This document shows, piece after piece, positions 7,642 through 14,393 of a stretch of DNA of 64,000 bases. The DNA is taken from assembly GCA_020248405.1 (NCBI GenBank), contig JADCHQ010000011.1, positions 1 to 64,000 of the forward strand, given 5' to 3'. Source of the DNA: Rhodocyclaceae bacterium (GTDB taxonomy: Bacteria > Pseudomonadota > Gammaproteobacteria > Burkholderiales > Ga0077523). Position 1 is the stretch's first letter. Every line of letters begins with the position of its first letter. Both the position numbers and the translations under genes were made by a program. Below the pieces are notes generated by a model that saw only the letters and a program-made list of their open reading frames with translations, searched no databases and was not told the origin of the DNA.

Positions 7642-8331
7642 ATGAGCACCCCCTCGCTGCCCCTTGCCGGCCACCGCATCCTGCTCACCCAGGCTGGCGA
7701 TTTCATGGGCCCCGCCCTGGCCCGCGTGCTTGCCGGCCAGGGCGCCGAGGTGGTGGCCTCCCTGGAAACCCTCGATGCCCCGGGCGCGGCCGAGGCCGTT
7801 GTGCAGGGCGCCGGCACGCTGCATGCCGTGGTGGCCAACCTGGGCATTCCCGCGCCGGCCACGCCCGCCGACGCGGTGGACGATGCGCAGTGGCGCCACT
7901 GCTTCGCCACCATGGTGGACCCCCTGCCACGCCTGCTGCGGGCGGTGCTGCCGCAGATGCGCGAGCGGGGCGCGGGGCGCTTCCTGGTGATGGGCAGCGC
8001 CTCGGCGCTGCGCGGCATGAAGCGCACTTCCTCCTACAGCGCGGCGCGCGGCGCCCAGCTGGCCTGGGTGCAGGCCGTGGGCGTGGAGCTGGCGCCGCTG
8101 GGCATCCGCGTGAATGCCATTGCCCAGAACTTCGTGGACAACCCCACCTACTTCCCGCCCGCGGTGCAGGCCGACCCCCGCTTCCAGGAGCGCCTGCGGC
8201 GTGAAGTGCCGCTGGGCCGTCTGGTCTCGGCCGAGGAGGATGCCGCCTTCGCCGCCTACCTGCTGTCGGGGCCGGCCGACTGTTTCGCGGGACAGGTGTT
8301 CCCCGTGAGCGGCGGCTGGGCGGTGCGCTGA
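7642..8331 (+). CDS. Probable halohydrin dehalogenase (SDR-derived)
   Basis: The 229-residue protein has the short-chain dehydrogenase fold length but lacks both SDR hallmarks. The glycine-rich NAD(P) motif is replaced by Thr16-x4-Phe21-x-Gly23 (TQAGDFMG). The catalytic Lys is replaced by Arg in Ser119-x12-Tyr132-x3-Arg136 (GSAS...SYSAAR). These two patterns, T-x4-F-x-G and S-x12-Y-x3-R, are the published fingerprints of halohydrin dehalogenases, which convert vicinal halohydrins to epoxides and open epoxides with azide, cyanide or nitrite without a nicotinamide cofactor. The region NFVDNPTYFP (163-172) and the end GQVFPVSGGW also resemble HheC. GGAG lies about seven bases before the ATG. A methyltransferase gene follows after nine bases, so the two are probably co-expressed. 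The alternative is an orphan SDR with a lost cofactor site. Confidence 0.78.
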   Translation: MSTPSLPLAGHRILLTQAGDFMGPALARVLAGQGAEVVASLETLDAPGAAEAVVQGAGTLHAVVANLGIPAPATPADAVDDAQWRHCFATMVDPLPRLLRAVLPQMRERGAGRFLVMGSASALRGMKRTSSYSAARGAQLAWVQAVGVELAPLGIRVNAIAQNFVDNPTYFPPAVQADPRFQERLRREVPLGRLVSAEEDAAFAAYLLSGPADCFAGQVFPVSGGWAVR

Positions 8332-8340
8332 GAACGCGCC

Positions 8341-9177
8341 ATGTCCGGTTTCGTGCTCGATTTCTACGACCGCCTCGCGCCGGAGTACCACCTCATGTTC
8401 GCCGACTGGCGGGCAGAGGTGATGCGCCAGTCGGCGCTGCTCGCCCGCCTGCTGCGCGCCGAGGTGCCCGGCGCCAGTCACGTGCTCGACTGCGCCTGCG
8501 GCATCGGCACCCAGGCCATCGGCCTGGCGCGCGCGGGCTACCAGGTTACCGCCACCGACCTGAGCCCCGGCGCGCTGCAGCGCGCCCTCGAGGAAGCGCA
8601 ACACTTCCAGGTGGACCTGCGGTTCGCCACGGCCGACTTCCGCCGCCTGGAGGACGCGTTGCAGGACCGCTTTCACGTGGTGTGCTGCCTGGACAACGCC
8701 ATCGCGCACCTGCAGGAGGACCACGAGCTGCACGCCGCGTGCGCCTCCATGGCCAGGCGGCTGCACCCCGGCGGCCTGCTGGTGCTGAGCATCCGCGACT
8801 ACGACCGCATCTTCGCGCCCTGCTTCGCCGCCGCAGCCGACCCCGGCCTGCCCGGACTGCCCGGACTGGCCCGCGGCGGCGAGCAATCCCTGCCTGGCGG
8901 CACCCTGCCGCGGGTGTTCGACGGCCCGGACGGGCGGCGCATCGCCTTCCAGGTGTGGGACTGGAGCAAGGACCGCCGCTCCTACGCCGTGCACCAGTAC
9001 TTCGTGCACGGCGACGGGGACGCGCCGCGGGCCACGCACTACTCCTCGCGCTTCCGGGCGCTGCGCCGGGCCGAGCTGGGCGGCGCGTTGCTGGCCGCGG
9101 GGCTGCGCGAGGTGCGCTGGCTCATGCCGGAGCACGTCGGCTTCTACCAGCCCCTGGTGCTCGCACGCGCGCCCTGA
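8341..9177 (+). CDS. Class I SAM-dependent methyltransferase
   Basis: The 278-residue cytosolic enzyme has motif I VLDCACGIGTQ (residues 48 to 58), an acidic end to strand 2 (TATDLS) and a motif IV-like VVCCLDNAIAHL. The layout resembles glycine/sarcosine N-methyltransferases (LDCACGIGTQAIGLA), but the substrate cannot be assigned. A proline/glycine stretch, DPGLPGLPGLARGG, is an unusual low-complexity insert near residue 165. It lies nine bases behind the halohydrin dehalogenase candidate and is probably in its operon. The 3' end is convergent with mscS, 18 bases away. A link to small-molecule methylation alongside the dehalogenase is inference from position only. Confidence 0.8.
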   Translation: MSGFVLDFYDRLAPEYHLMFADWRAEVMRQSALLARLLRAEVPGASHVLDCACGIGTQAIGLARAGYQVTATDLSPGALQRALEEAQHFQVDLRFATADFRRLEDALQDRFHVVCCLDNAIAHLQEDHELHAACASMARRLHPGGLLVLSIRDYDRIFAPCFAAAADPGLPGLPGLARGGEQSLPGGTLPRVFDGPDGRRIAFQVWDWSKDRRSYAVHQYFVHGDGDAPRATHYSSRFRALRRAELGGALLAAGLREVRWLMPEHVGFYQPLVLARAP

Positions 9178-9195
9178 GGACGCGTGGGGGGCCGT

Positions 9196-10020
9196 TCAGA
9201 CGGAGGGAAGCAGGCGCACTTCGCGCTGCGGGAACGGAATCGCGATGCCGTCCCTGCGAAAGCGCTCCAGGATGGCCTGGTTAATCTCCGCCCCGGCGGC
9301 GGCGAAGTCGTCCACCGTAGTCCAGGGCTTGACGGCGATGTTCACCGAGGAATCGGCCAGCACAGAAACGCCGATCACCGGCTCCATGTGGCCCAGCACC
9401 CGCGGGTTGGCCTTGAGGATCTCGCTCACCAGGGCGATGGCGCGCTGCACGTCGGTGTCGTAGGCCACGCCCACCGACAGGTCCAGCTGTCGCACGTTGC
9501 CATAGTTGTGGAGGATCTCGCCAACGATCTTGCGATTGGGGATCACCACCCGGGAGCGGTCGGTATGGGAGAGGATGGTCTTGAACAGCGCGATCTCCTC
9601 CACCCGGCCCTCCTCCCCCACGATGGAGATGTATTCGCCCACGCGGAAGGGCCGGGTGAAGATGATGGTGAGCCCCGCCACCAGATTGCTCAGCACGCCC
9701 TGCATGGCCAGCGCCACACCCGCGCCGGCCACGCCCAGGCCGGCGATCAGCGGCAGCAGCTCCACCCCAAGGTTCTGCAGCGCCATGACGCCGAATAACC
9801 CCAGCACCAGCAGCCGCATGATGCGCACCAGCAGTTGCCGCACGGGCACTTCGAGCTCCAGCGGCTCCAGCAGGCGCGCCAGCATGCTCCCCGCCCAGCG
9901 CCCCGCCAGCACGCCGGCCACGACGATAAGGATGCCCACCGCCAGCCGCGGGCCGAATTTCAGGGCCATGTCGAGGGCCACCGTCTTGATCTGAGCAACC
10001 GTCTGCAGATGTTCGTCCAC
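9196..10020 (-). CDS. mscS: Small-conductance mechanosensitive channel MscS
   Basis: The 274-residue inner-membrane channel has three hydrophobic segments (about 24-44, 66-86 and 91-115). The pore helix GLGVAGAGVALAMQGVLSN is followed by the MscS signature TIIFTRPFRVGEYI, then the beta domain (SIVGEEGRVEEI...VVIPNRKIV) and an alpha/beta C-terminal domain. It opens under membrane tension to release solutes during hypo-osmotic shock. Length matches E. coli MscS (286). It starts at GTG 10020 with GGAGA just upstream, and a TACAAT -10-like box faces it at 10054-10049. The divergent gene set begins at 10104 to 10190. Confidence 0.93.
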   Translation of the reverse strand: MDEHLQTVAQIKTVALDMALKFGPRLAVGILIVVAGVLAGRWAGSMLARLLEPLELEVPVRQLLVRIMRLLVLGLFGVMALQNLGVELLPLIAGLGVAGAGVALAMQGVLSNLVAGLTIIFTRPFRVGEYISIVGEEGRVEEIALFKTILSHTDRSRVVIPNRKIVGEILHNYGNVRQLDLSVGVAYDTDVQRAIALVSEILKANPRVLGHMEPVIGVSVLADSSVNIAVKPWTTVDDFAAAGAEINQAILERFRRDGIAIPFPQREVRLLPSV

Positions 10021-10047
10021 GTTTGTTCTCCGGGGCAGGGAAACGCC

Positions 10048-10076
10048 ATTGTATGCAGTAGGCCGCCGCTACAATG
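10048..10076. promoter_or_regulatory. Symmetric divergent promoter element
   Basis: CATTGTA at 10048-10054 and TACAATG at 10070-10076 form a perfect 7-bp inverted repeat with a 15-base centre. Each strand therefore carries TACAAT, a five-of-six match to a -10 box, one facing mscS and one facing the 10190 gene set. No good -35 box is visible at 16 to 18 bases, so promoter use is inferred. The dyad could also be an operator. Confidence 0.45.
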
Positions 10077-10103
10077 CGCGCTCTCCCCTATCGTCGTCCC
10101 CTC

Positions 10104-10193
10104 ATGCGCTCCACCCGCCCGCCGCTGCTCCCAGGCGCCGCCTCGCCGGTGCGCATCATCCACGCGCGCCGTGGCGCGGCGGTGGCGCCGTGA
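10104..10193 (+). CDS. Possible 29-residue leader ORF
   Basis: A short frame (starting MRSTRPPLLPGAASP) runs from the ATG at 10104 to a TGA at 10191-10193 that overlaps the GTG start of the next gene in a GTGA junction, the arrangement used repeatedly in this window. It begins about 22 bases after the predicted transcript start and has no clear ribosome site. It could couple translation to the downstream gene or be a chance frame. Confidence 0.25.
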   Translation: MRSTRPPLLPGAASPVRIIHARRGAAVAP

Positions 10194-10672
10194 AGCGTCC
10201 GTGGTTCGCGCCGCCCTTCCAGCCGCCGCGCGTGGTGGAAGGCGATGGCTTCTCGCTGCGCCCGCTCACCGTGCGCGATGCGGTGCAAGACTTCGCTGCC
10301 GTCATGGGCAGCCGCGAGGCGCTCTGGGCGCTGTTCGGCGAGGGCTGGCACTGGCCGCCCGAGAATTTATCCCTCGAGGCGGACCTGGTGGACCTGGCCT
10401 GGCACCAGAAGGAATTCGAGCTGGGCACCTCCTTCGCGTGGACCGTGGCGGCGCGCCACGAGTCCCGGCTGCTGGGCTGCGCCTACCTGTTTCCCGCGCG
10501 GTTGCCGGGCTGGGAGGCGGACGCCTTTTTCTGGGTGACGAGCGATGTGCGCCAGCGCCTGGAAGCGCCCGTGGAGGCCGCCTTTCGCACCCTGCTCGCG
10601 GCCTTTCCGTTGCAGCGCATCGCCTGGCCGGGCCGTGCGCTGCCCTGGCACCTCTGGAACGGCGCACCGTGA
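10190..10672 (+). CDS. GNAT-like acetyltransferase family protein
   Basis: The 160-residue protein has an N-terminal strand-helix pattern typical of GNAT enzymes (GDGFSLRPLTVRDAVQDFAA), a central FAWTVAARHESRLLGCAYLF segment and an AFFWVTSDVRQRLEAPVEAA segment. The acetyl-CoA loop is poorly conserved, so enzymatic activity is uncertain. GTG at 10190 is chosen because conserved sequence starts soon after. The gene ends in GTGA, with the next start overlapping, so it is translationally coupled to the membrane protein that follows. No substrate can be inferred. Confidence 0.5.
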   Translation: MKRPWFAPPFQPPRVVEGDGFSLRPLTVRDAVQDFAAVMGSREALWALFGEGWHWPPENLSLEADLVDLAWHQKEFELGTSFAWTVAARHESRLLGCAYLFPARLPGWEADAFFWVTSDVRQRLEAPVEAAFRTLLAAFPLQRIAWPGRALPWHLWNGAP

Positions 10673-10971
10673 TCCTGCGCACGTTGCTGCTGCTGGCCCT
10701 TGGTGCCCTGGTGCTGCTGGCTTTCCTCCCGCGCCCCGATGCCCGCCAGATCGAGGCCCGCATGCAGCGGCGCGCCGCGGCCTTTCGCATCGCCCTTCGC
10801 CAGACGCTCTACGGCACGGCAGCGGCGCTGCTGGCGGCGGCCACGGCGTTCGGGCTGTGGCATTGGCTGCGCCATGACGACCGCGTGGCCCTGGCGGCAG
10901 CGGCCGTGGCGGCACCCGGCGCGCTGCTGCTGGCGTGGATGTGCTGGCGGGTGGGCGTGCGGCCGCGCTGA
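10669..10971 (+). CDS. Small two-helix membrane protein, unknown
   Basis: The 100-residue protein has hydrophobic segments at about 3-18 (LRTLLLLALGALVLLAF) and two closer to the C-terminus (about 48-65 and 74-92), with a charged middle containing DARQIEARMQRRAA. I do not recognise a family. It starts at a GTG that overlaps the preceding stop by four bases (GTGA), so it is expressed with the GNAT-like gene. The DUF2237 gene begins 44 bases downstream. Confidence 0.6.
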   Translation: MILRTLLLLALGALVLLAFLPRPDARQIEARMQRRAAAFRIALRQTLYGTAAALLAAATAFGLWHWLRHDDRVALAAAAVAAPGALLLAWMCWRVGVRPR

Positions 10972-11015
10972 ACCGCGCCAGGGCTATCATCCCCGTCGTT
11001 CTTCTCTTCCGCGCC

Positions 11016-11387
11016 ATGTCCACCGCCCGCAACGTCCTCGGCGAACCTCTCGCCGCCTGCTGCTTCGACCCGCTCACCGGCTACTTTCGCACCGGCAGTT
11101 GCGTCACCGACGCAAGCGACGCGGGCAGCCACGTGATCTGTGCCAGGGTCACGCCGGAATTCCTGGCCTTTTCCCTGTCGCGGGGCAACGATCTGGTGAC
11201 GCCGGCGCCGCAGTACCGGTTTCGCGGCCTCAAGCCGGGCTACCGCTGGTGCCTCTGCGCGCTGCGCTGGCGCGAGGCCCTGGAGGCGGGCGTGGCGCCG
11301 CCGGTGGTGCTGGCCGCCACACACGAGCGGGCGCTGCGATTCGTGTCGCTCGACCAGTTGCGCAGCCACGCCCTGGATGGTGCCTGA
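11016..11387 (+). CDS. DUF2237 family protein
   Basis: The 123-residue protein matches DUF2237 along its whole length: NVLGEPLAACCFDPLTGYFR at the start, GSHVICARVTPEFLAFS, GNDLVTPAPQYRFRGLKPG, RWCLCALRWREALEAGVAPP and VVLAATHERALRFVSLDQL at the end. It has conserved cysteines at CC, CV, IC and WCLC but no established function; it is cytosolic. The ATG at 11016 is where family conservation begins. It forms a tight run with the lipoprotein gene nine bases downstream. Confidence 0.9.
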   Translation: MSTARNVLGEPLAACCFDPLTGYFRTGSCVTDASDAGSHVICARVTPEFLAFSLSRGNDLVTPAPQYRFRGLKPGYRWCLCALRWREALEAGVAPPVVLAATHERALRFVSLDQLRSHALDGA

Positions 11388-11396
11388 CCCCCGCCC

Positions 11397-11750
11397 ATGG
11401 CGCTTCGGCCCTTGTTCGCGCTGCCCTGGTCCCTGGCAATCGCCGGGTGCACTACCGTGGTGATCCCACGGGAGGTGGAGGTGCCCTTCCGGTGCGACGA
11501 CGATCGCCGCTTCACCGCCGTGTTCCAGCGCAATCCCGACAGAGCGCTTTTGCGCATCGCGGGTCGGGAGTTGCTGCTGCCGGGCACCGCCAGCGGCTAC
11601 AAGCAGGCGGCGCACTACAGCGATGGCCGCAATTCGCTGTACGGCAGTGGCCTCGCGGCCACGCTGGAAATCGAGGGGCTGCCGCCTTCGCAGGGCTGCG
11701 CGCGGGTGGTGGAGCCCGCGCCACCGCGGCCAAAAACACCGCGCCGGTGA
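11397..11750 (+). CDS. MliC-like lipoprotein (putative C-type lysozyme inhibitor)
   Basis: The 117-residue protein has a short signal peptide ending in a lipobox (SLAIAGC, Cys18). A domain like membrane-bound lysozyme inhibitor of C-type lysozyme follows: VPFRCDDDRRFTAVF, ALLRIAGRELLLPG and then GYKQAAHYSDGRNSLYGSG. MliC/PliC proteins guard peptidoglycan against host lysozyme from the outer membrane. The inhibitor loop normally reads SGxxY and YxxGxxxxW; here GYK and YSDGRNSLY preserve the pattern only partly, so inhibition is inferred. Its stop overlaps the tag start by GTGA. Confidence 0.62.
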   Translation: MALRPLFALPWSLAIAGCTTVVIPREVEVPFRCDDDRRFTAVFQRNPDRALLRIAGRELLLPGTASGYKQAAHYSDGRNSLYGSGLAATLEIEGLPPSQGCARVVEPAPPRPKTPRR

Positions 11751-12346
11751 ACGCCTCCGAGCCGCAGCGCTGCGCCTGGGCGCAGCAGGCCGGCCCCCTG
11801 GATCGCCAATACCACGACACCGAGTGGGGCGTGCCCGTTCACGATGACCGGACGCTGTTCGAGTACCTGATCCTCGAAGGCGCCCAAGCCGGCCTTTCCT
11901 GGAGCCAGGTGCTGGCGCGACGCGAGGGCTACCGCGCCGCTTTCGCTGGCTTCGATCCAGCCAAGGTGGCGCGCTTCACCGAGGCGCACTGCGCGCGCCT
12001 GTTGCACGACCCGGGCATCATTCGCAACCGCCTCAAGGTGGCCGCTGCGGTGAGCAACGCCCGGGCGTTTCTGGCGCTGCAAGAGGCCCACGGCAGCTTC
12101 GATGCGTGGCTGTGGCGCTTCACCGAGGGACGGCCGCTGCAGAACGCCTGGGCCCACCATCAGCAAGTGCCTGCCAGCACGCCGCTGTCCCAAGGGCTTT
12201 CCAGGGCGCTCACCCGGGCGGGATTCCGCTTCGTGGGCCCCACCATCGTGTATGCCTTCATTCAGGCGGTGGGCATGGTGAACGACCACACCACCGACTG
12301 CTTCCGCCACGAGCCGGTGCGCCGTCTGGGCGCCAGCCCCACCTGA
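11747..12346 (+). CDS. tag: DNA-3-methyladenine glycosylase I (Tag)
   Basis: The 199-residue enzyme excises 3-methyladenine from alkylated DNA. It carries the Tag zinc-snap residues: Cys9 (QRCAWA), His23 (QYHDTEWG) and the C-terminal pair in MVNDHTTDCF. DTEWGVPVHDDRTLFEYLIL and EGAQAGLSWSQVLARREGYR are diagnostic, with the base-binding Glu and Trp in place. Length is close to E. coli Tag (187). It starts at GTG 11747, overlapping the preceding lipoprotein stop by four bases. The frame is open upstream to 10700 without conserved content. Confidence 0.94.
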   Translation: MNASEPQRCAWAQQAGPLDRQYHDTEWGVPVHDDRTLFEYLILEGAQAGLSWSQVLARREGYRAAFAGFDPAKVARFTEAHCARLLHDPGIIRNRLKVAAAVSNARAFLALQEAHGSFDAWLWRFTEGRPLQNAWAHHQQVPASTPLSQGLSRALTRAGFRFVGPTIVYAFIQAVGMVNDHTTDCFRHEPVRRLGASPT

Positions 12347-12458
12347 TGCCCGCCGCCGCGGCGCAAGGCCTGTAGCATTGGCGCCATGGCCCTTGCCGCA
12401 ACCCCCGTTTCCGCTGCCAAACCAGCCCCGCTCACCACCGCAGGCGCACCCCACGGCC

Positions 12459-13457
12459 ATGAATGATCCGCTGCATCCCGCCGCCTCCACTGCCCTCGTT
12501 TCGGTGGTGATTCCGGTCTACAACGAGGCCGATAACCTGACCGACCTGGTGGGGCGCGTGCACGACGCGCTGGCGCCCTCGGGCCGCGGCTTCGAGCTGA
12601 TCTGCGTGGACGACGGCTCCCGCGATGGCTCGGCTGCCATCCTGGAGGCGCTCGCTGCCGCCCGGCCGTGGCTCAAGCCGGTTTACCTGATGCGCAACTA
12701 CGGCCAGTCCACCGCACTGCAGGCGGGCTTCGACGCCGCCGCGGGCGAGTTCGTGGTCACCCTCGATGGCGACCTGCAGAACGACCCGGCCGACGTGCCG
12801 CGCCTGCTGGACCACCTGGACGCCAACCCCGACGTGGACGCCATCTCCGGCTGGCGGCGCGAGCGCCAGGACGCCGCCCTGTCGCGCAAGCTGCCCTCGC
12901 GCCTGGCCAACGGCCTGATCTCGCGGGTCACCGGCGTGAAGCTGCACGACTACGGCTGCGCGCTCAAGGTGTATCGCGCCCGCGTGATCCGCGACCTGCG
13001 CCTGTACGGCGAGCTGCACCGCTTCATCCCCGCGCTGGCTGCCGAGGTGGGGGCGCGCATCGTGGAGATGCCTGTCGCCCACCATGCGCGCACCCGCGGC
13101 GTGTCCAAGTACGGCATCGACCGCACCTTCCGCGTGCTGCTCGACCTGCTGTGGATCAAGTTCATGCTGCGCTTCCTGCACCGCCCCATCCACGCCTTCG
13201 GCGGGCTGGGCCTGACGCTGGGCGCGCTGGGCGGGCTGATCCTCGCCGGCCTCACCGTGGAGAAGATGGCGCTGGGCCACGACATCGGCGGCCGTCCGCT
13301 GCTGCTGCTGGGCGCCCTGCTGGTGCTCATCGGCGTGCAGCTGGTGGCCACCGGCGTTCTGGGCGAGCTGCTCACGCGCATCTGGCACGAGCCCCAGGGC
13401 CGGCCCCAGTACATGACCCGCAGCGCGCCGCGGCCCGCGCCGCGCCGCCCCGGCTGA
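12459..13457 (+). CDS. GT2 polyprenyl-phosphate glycosyltransferase (ArnC/DPM1-like)
   Basis: The 332-residue protein has a cytosolic GT2 domain: VSVVIPVYNEADNL (residues 14-27), DDGSRDGS (51-58) and the metal-binding DGDLQNDP (103-110). Two C-terminal transmembrane helices follow at about 243-265 and 277-300. This is the architecture of ArnC and GtrB enzymes, which load a sugar onto undecaprenyl phosphate at the inner leaflet. It leads a four-gene set with a flippase-like protein, an ArnT-like transferase and a PAP2 phosphatase, whose starts overlap or touch. The sugar is unknown. No arnA, arnB or arnD lies nearby, so aminoarabinose is not implied. Confidence 0.87.
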   Translation: MNDPLHPAASTALVSVVIPVYNEADNLTDLVGRVHDALAPSGRGFELICVDDGSRDGSAAILEALAAARPWLKPVYLMRNYGQSTALQAGFDAAAGEFVVTLDGDLQNDPADVPRLLDHLDANPDVDAISGWRRERQDAALSRKLPSRLANGLISRVTGVKLHDYGCALKVYRARVIRDLRLYGELHRFIPALAAEVGARIVEMPVAHHARTRGVSKYGIDRTFRVLLDLLWIKFMLRFLHRPIHAFGGLGLTLGALGGLILAGLTVEKMALGHDIGGRPLLLLGALLVLIGVQLVATGVLGELLTRIWHEPQGRPQYMTRSAPRPAPRRPG

Positions 13458-14393
13458 GTGACGAAGCTGCTGCTGCGACTGGCGGGCGGCTTCGCCCTGC
13501 TGGCGGCGGTGGTGTGGTTCGTGGGGCCGGAGCGCATCACCGGCGCGCTGCGCCGCGTGGAGCCAGCGGTGTTCGCGGCCGCCCTGGCGCTGGCGGTGGC
13601 TTCCAACGTGACGAGCGCCGCGCGCTGGGCGGCCATTGCCCGCGCCCTCGGGCTGCGCGCGCCCACTGCGCCGCTGGTGCCCATGTATTTCCGCGGCATG
13701 ACCAGCAATACGCTGCTGCCCGGCGCCACCGTCTCGGGCGACCTGCTGCGCAGCGCCGAGCTCTCCCGCCTAGGCAACCCGCTGCTGGAGTCGGCCGCCT
13801 CCGTGGCCTTTGACCGGCTGTCCGGCCTGTGGACCCTGTGTGTGCTGTCCTTCGTGGCCGCCGGCGCCGCGGCCGCCGCCGGCGTGACGCTCTCGGGCGC
13901 CCAGGGCGACCGGGCGGTGCTGGCGGGCTACGGCGCGGCGCTGGGCTTCATCGTGGTGGCGCCCTTCCTGCCCTGGCCCACGGCATGGCTGCGCCGCCTG
14001 CCCTTGGCGGCAGCGGCCAAGCTCTCCGACCTGGCCGACCGGGTGCGCGATCCGGCCACCGGGCTGCGCCGTCGCCTCGCCGCCACCCTGGGCCTGTCGC
14101 TGCTGGTGCAACTGCTCTCGGCGGGCGCGCTGGCGGCCTGCGCCGGATCGCTGGGGCTCGGCGTCGCGCCGCTGGTGATGTTTGCCGCCGCGGCGCCCAT
14201 CTTCGTGATGGCCGCCCTGCCGCTGGGCGTGGCCGGGTTCGGCACCCGCGAGTTGGCGGCCGTGGCGGTGCTGGGCGCGGCGGGCGTGCCGCCCGATCTG
14301 GCCGCCGGCACCGGGCTGCTGTACGGCCTGTGCGGCGTCATCCAAGGCGCGGCGGCCGCGCCGCTGTTCCTGCTACCATCGAAACGTCCATGA
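13458..14393 (+). CDS. UPF0104 / LPG-synthase-TM-like flippase protein
   Basis: The 311-residue polytopic protein has about eight hydrophobic segments and family landmarks: ARWAAIARALGL, MYFRGMTSNTLLPGATVSGD, AFDRLSGL and PLGVAGFGTRELA. The lysylphosphatidylglycerol-synthase membrane-domain fold (UPF0104) includes flippases for lipid-linked substrates. It starts with GTG directly after the previous stop and ends in an ATGA overlap with the ArnT-like gene, so it is tightly coupled. In this setting it may move the glycosylated polyprenyl phosphate across the inner membrane; that role is inferred from context. Confidence 0.78.
   Translation: MTKLLLRLAGGFALLAAVVWFVGPERITGALRRVEPAVFAAALALAVASNVTSAARWAAIARALGLRAPTAPLVPMYFRGMTSNTLLPGATVSGDLLRSAELSRLGNPLLESAASVAFDRLSGLWTLCVLSFVAAGAAAAAGVTLSGAQGDRAVLAGYGAALGFIVVAPFLPWPTAWLRRLPLAAAAKLSDLADRVRDPATGLRRRLAATLGLSLLVQLLSAGALAACAGSLGLGVAPLVMFAAAAPIFVMAALPLGVAGFGTRELAAVAVLGAAGVPPDLAAGTGLLYGLCGVIQGAAAAPLFLLPSKRP

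Noticed and set aside
4148-7645. A 1,165-codon open frame across the amidase and helicase genes
   Set aside because: It is rich in Arg, Ala, Gly and His with no domain. It is an out-of-frame and antisense shadow of two well-supported genes in GC-rich DNA.
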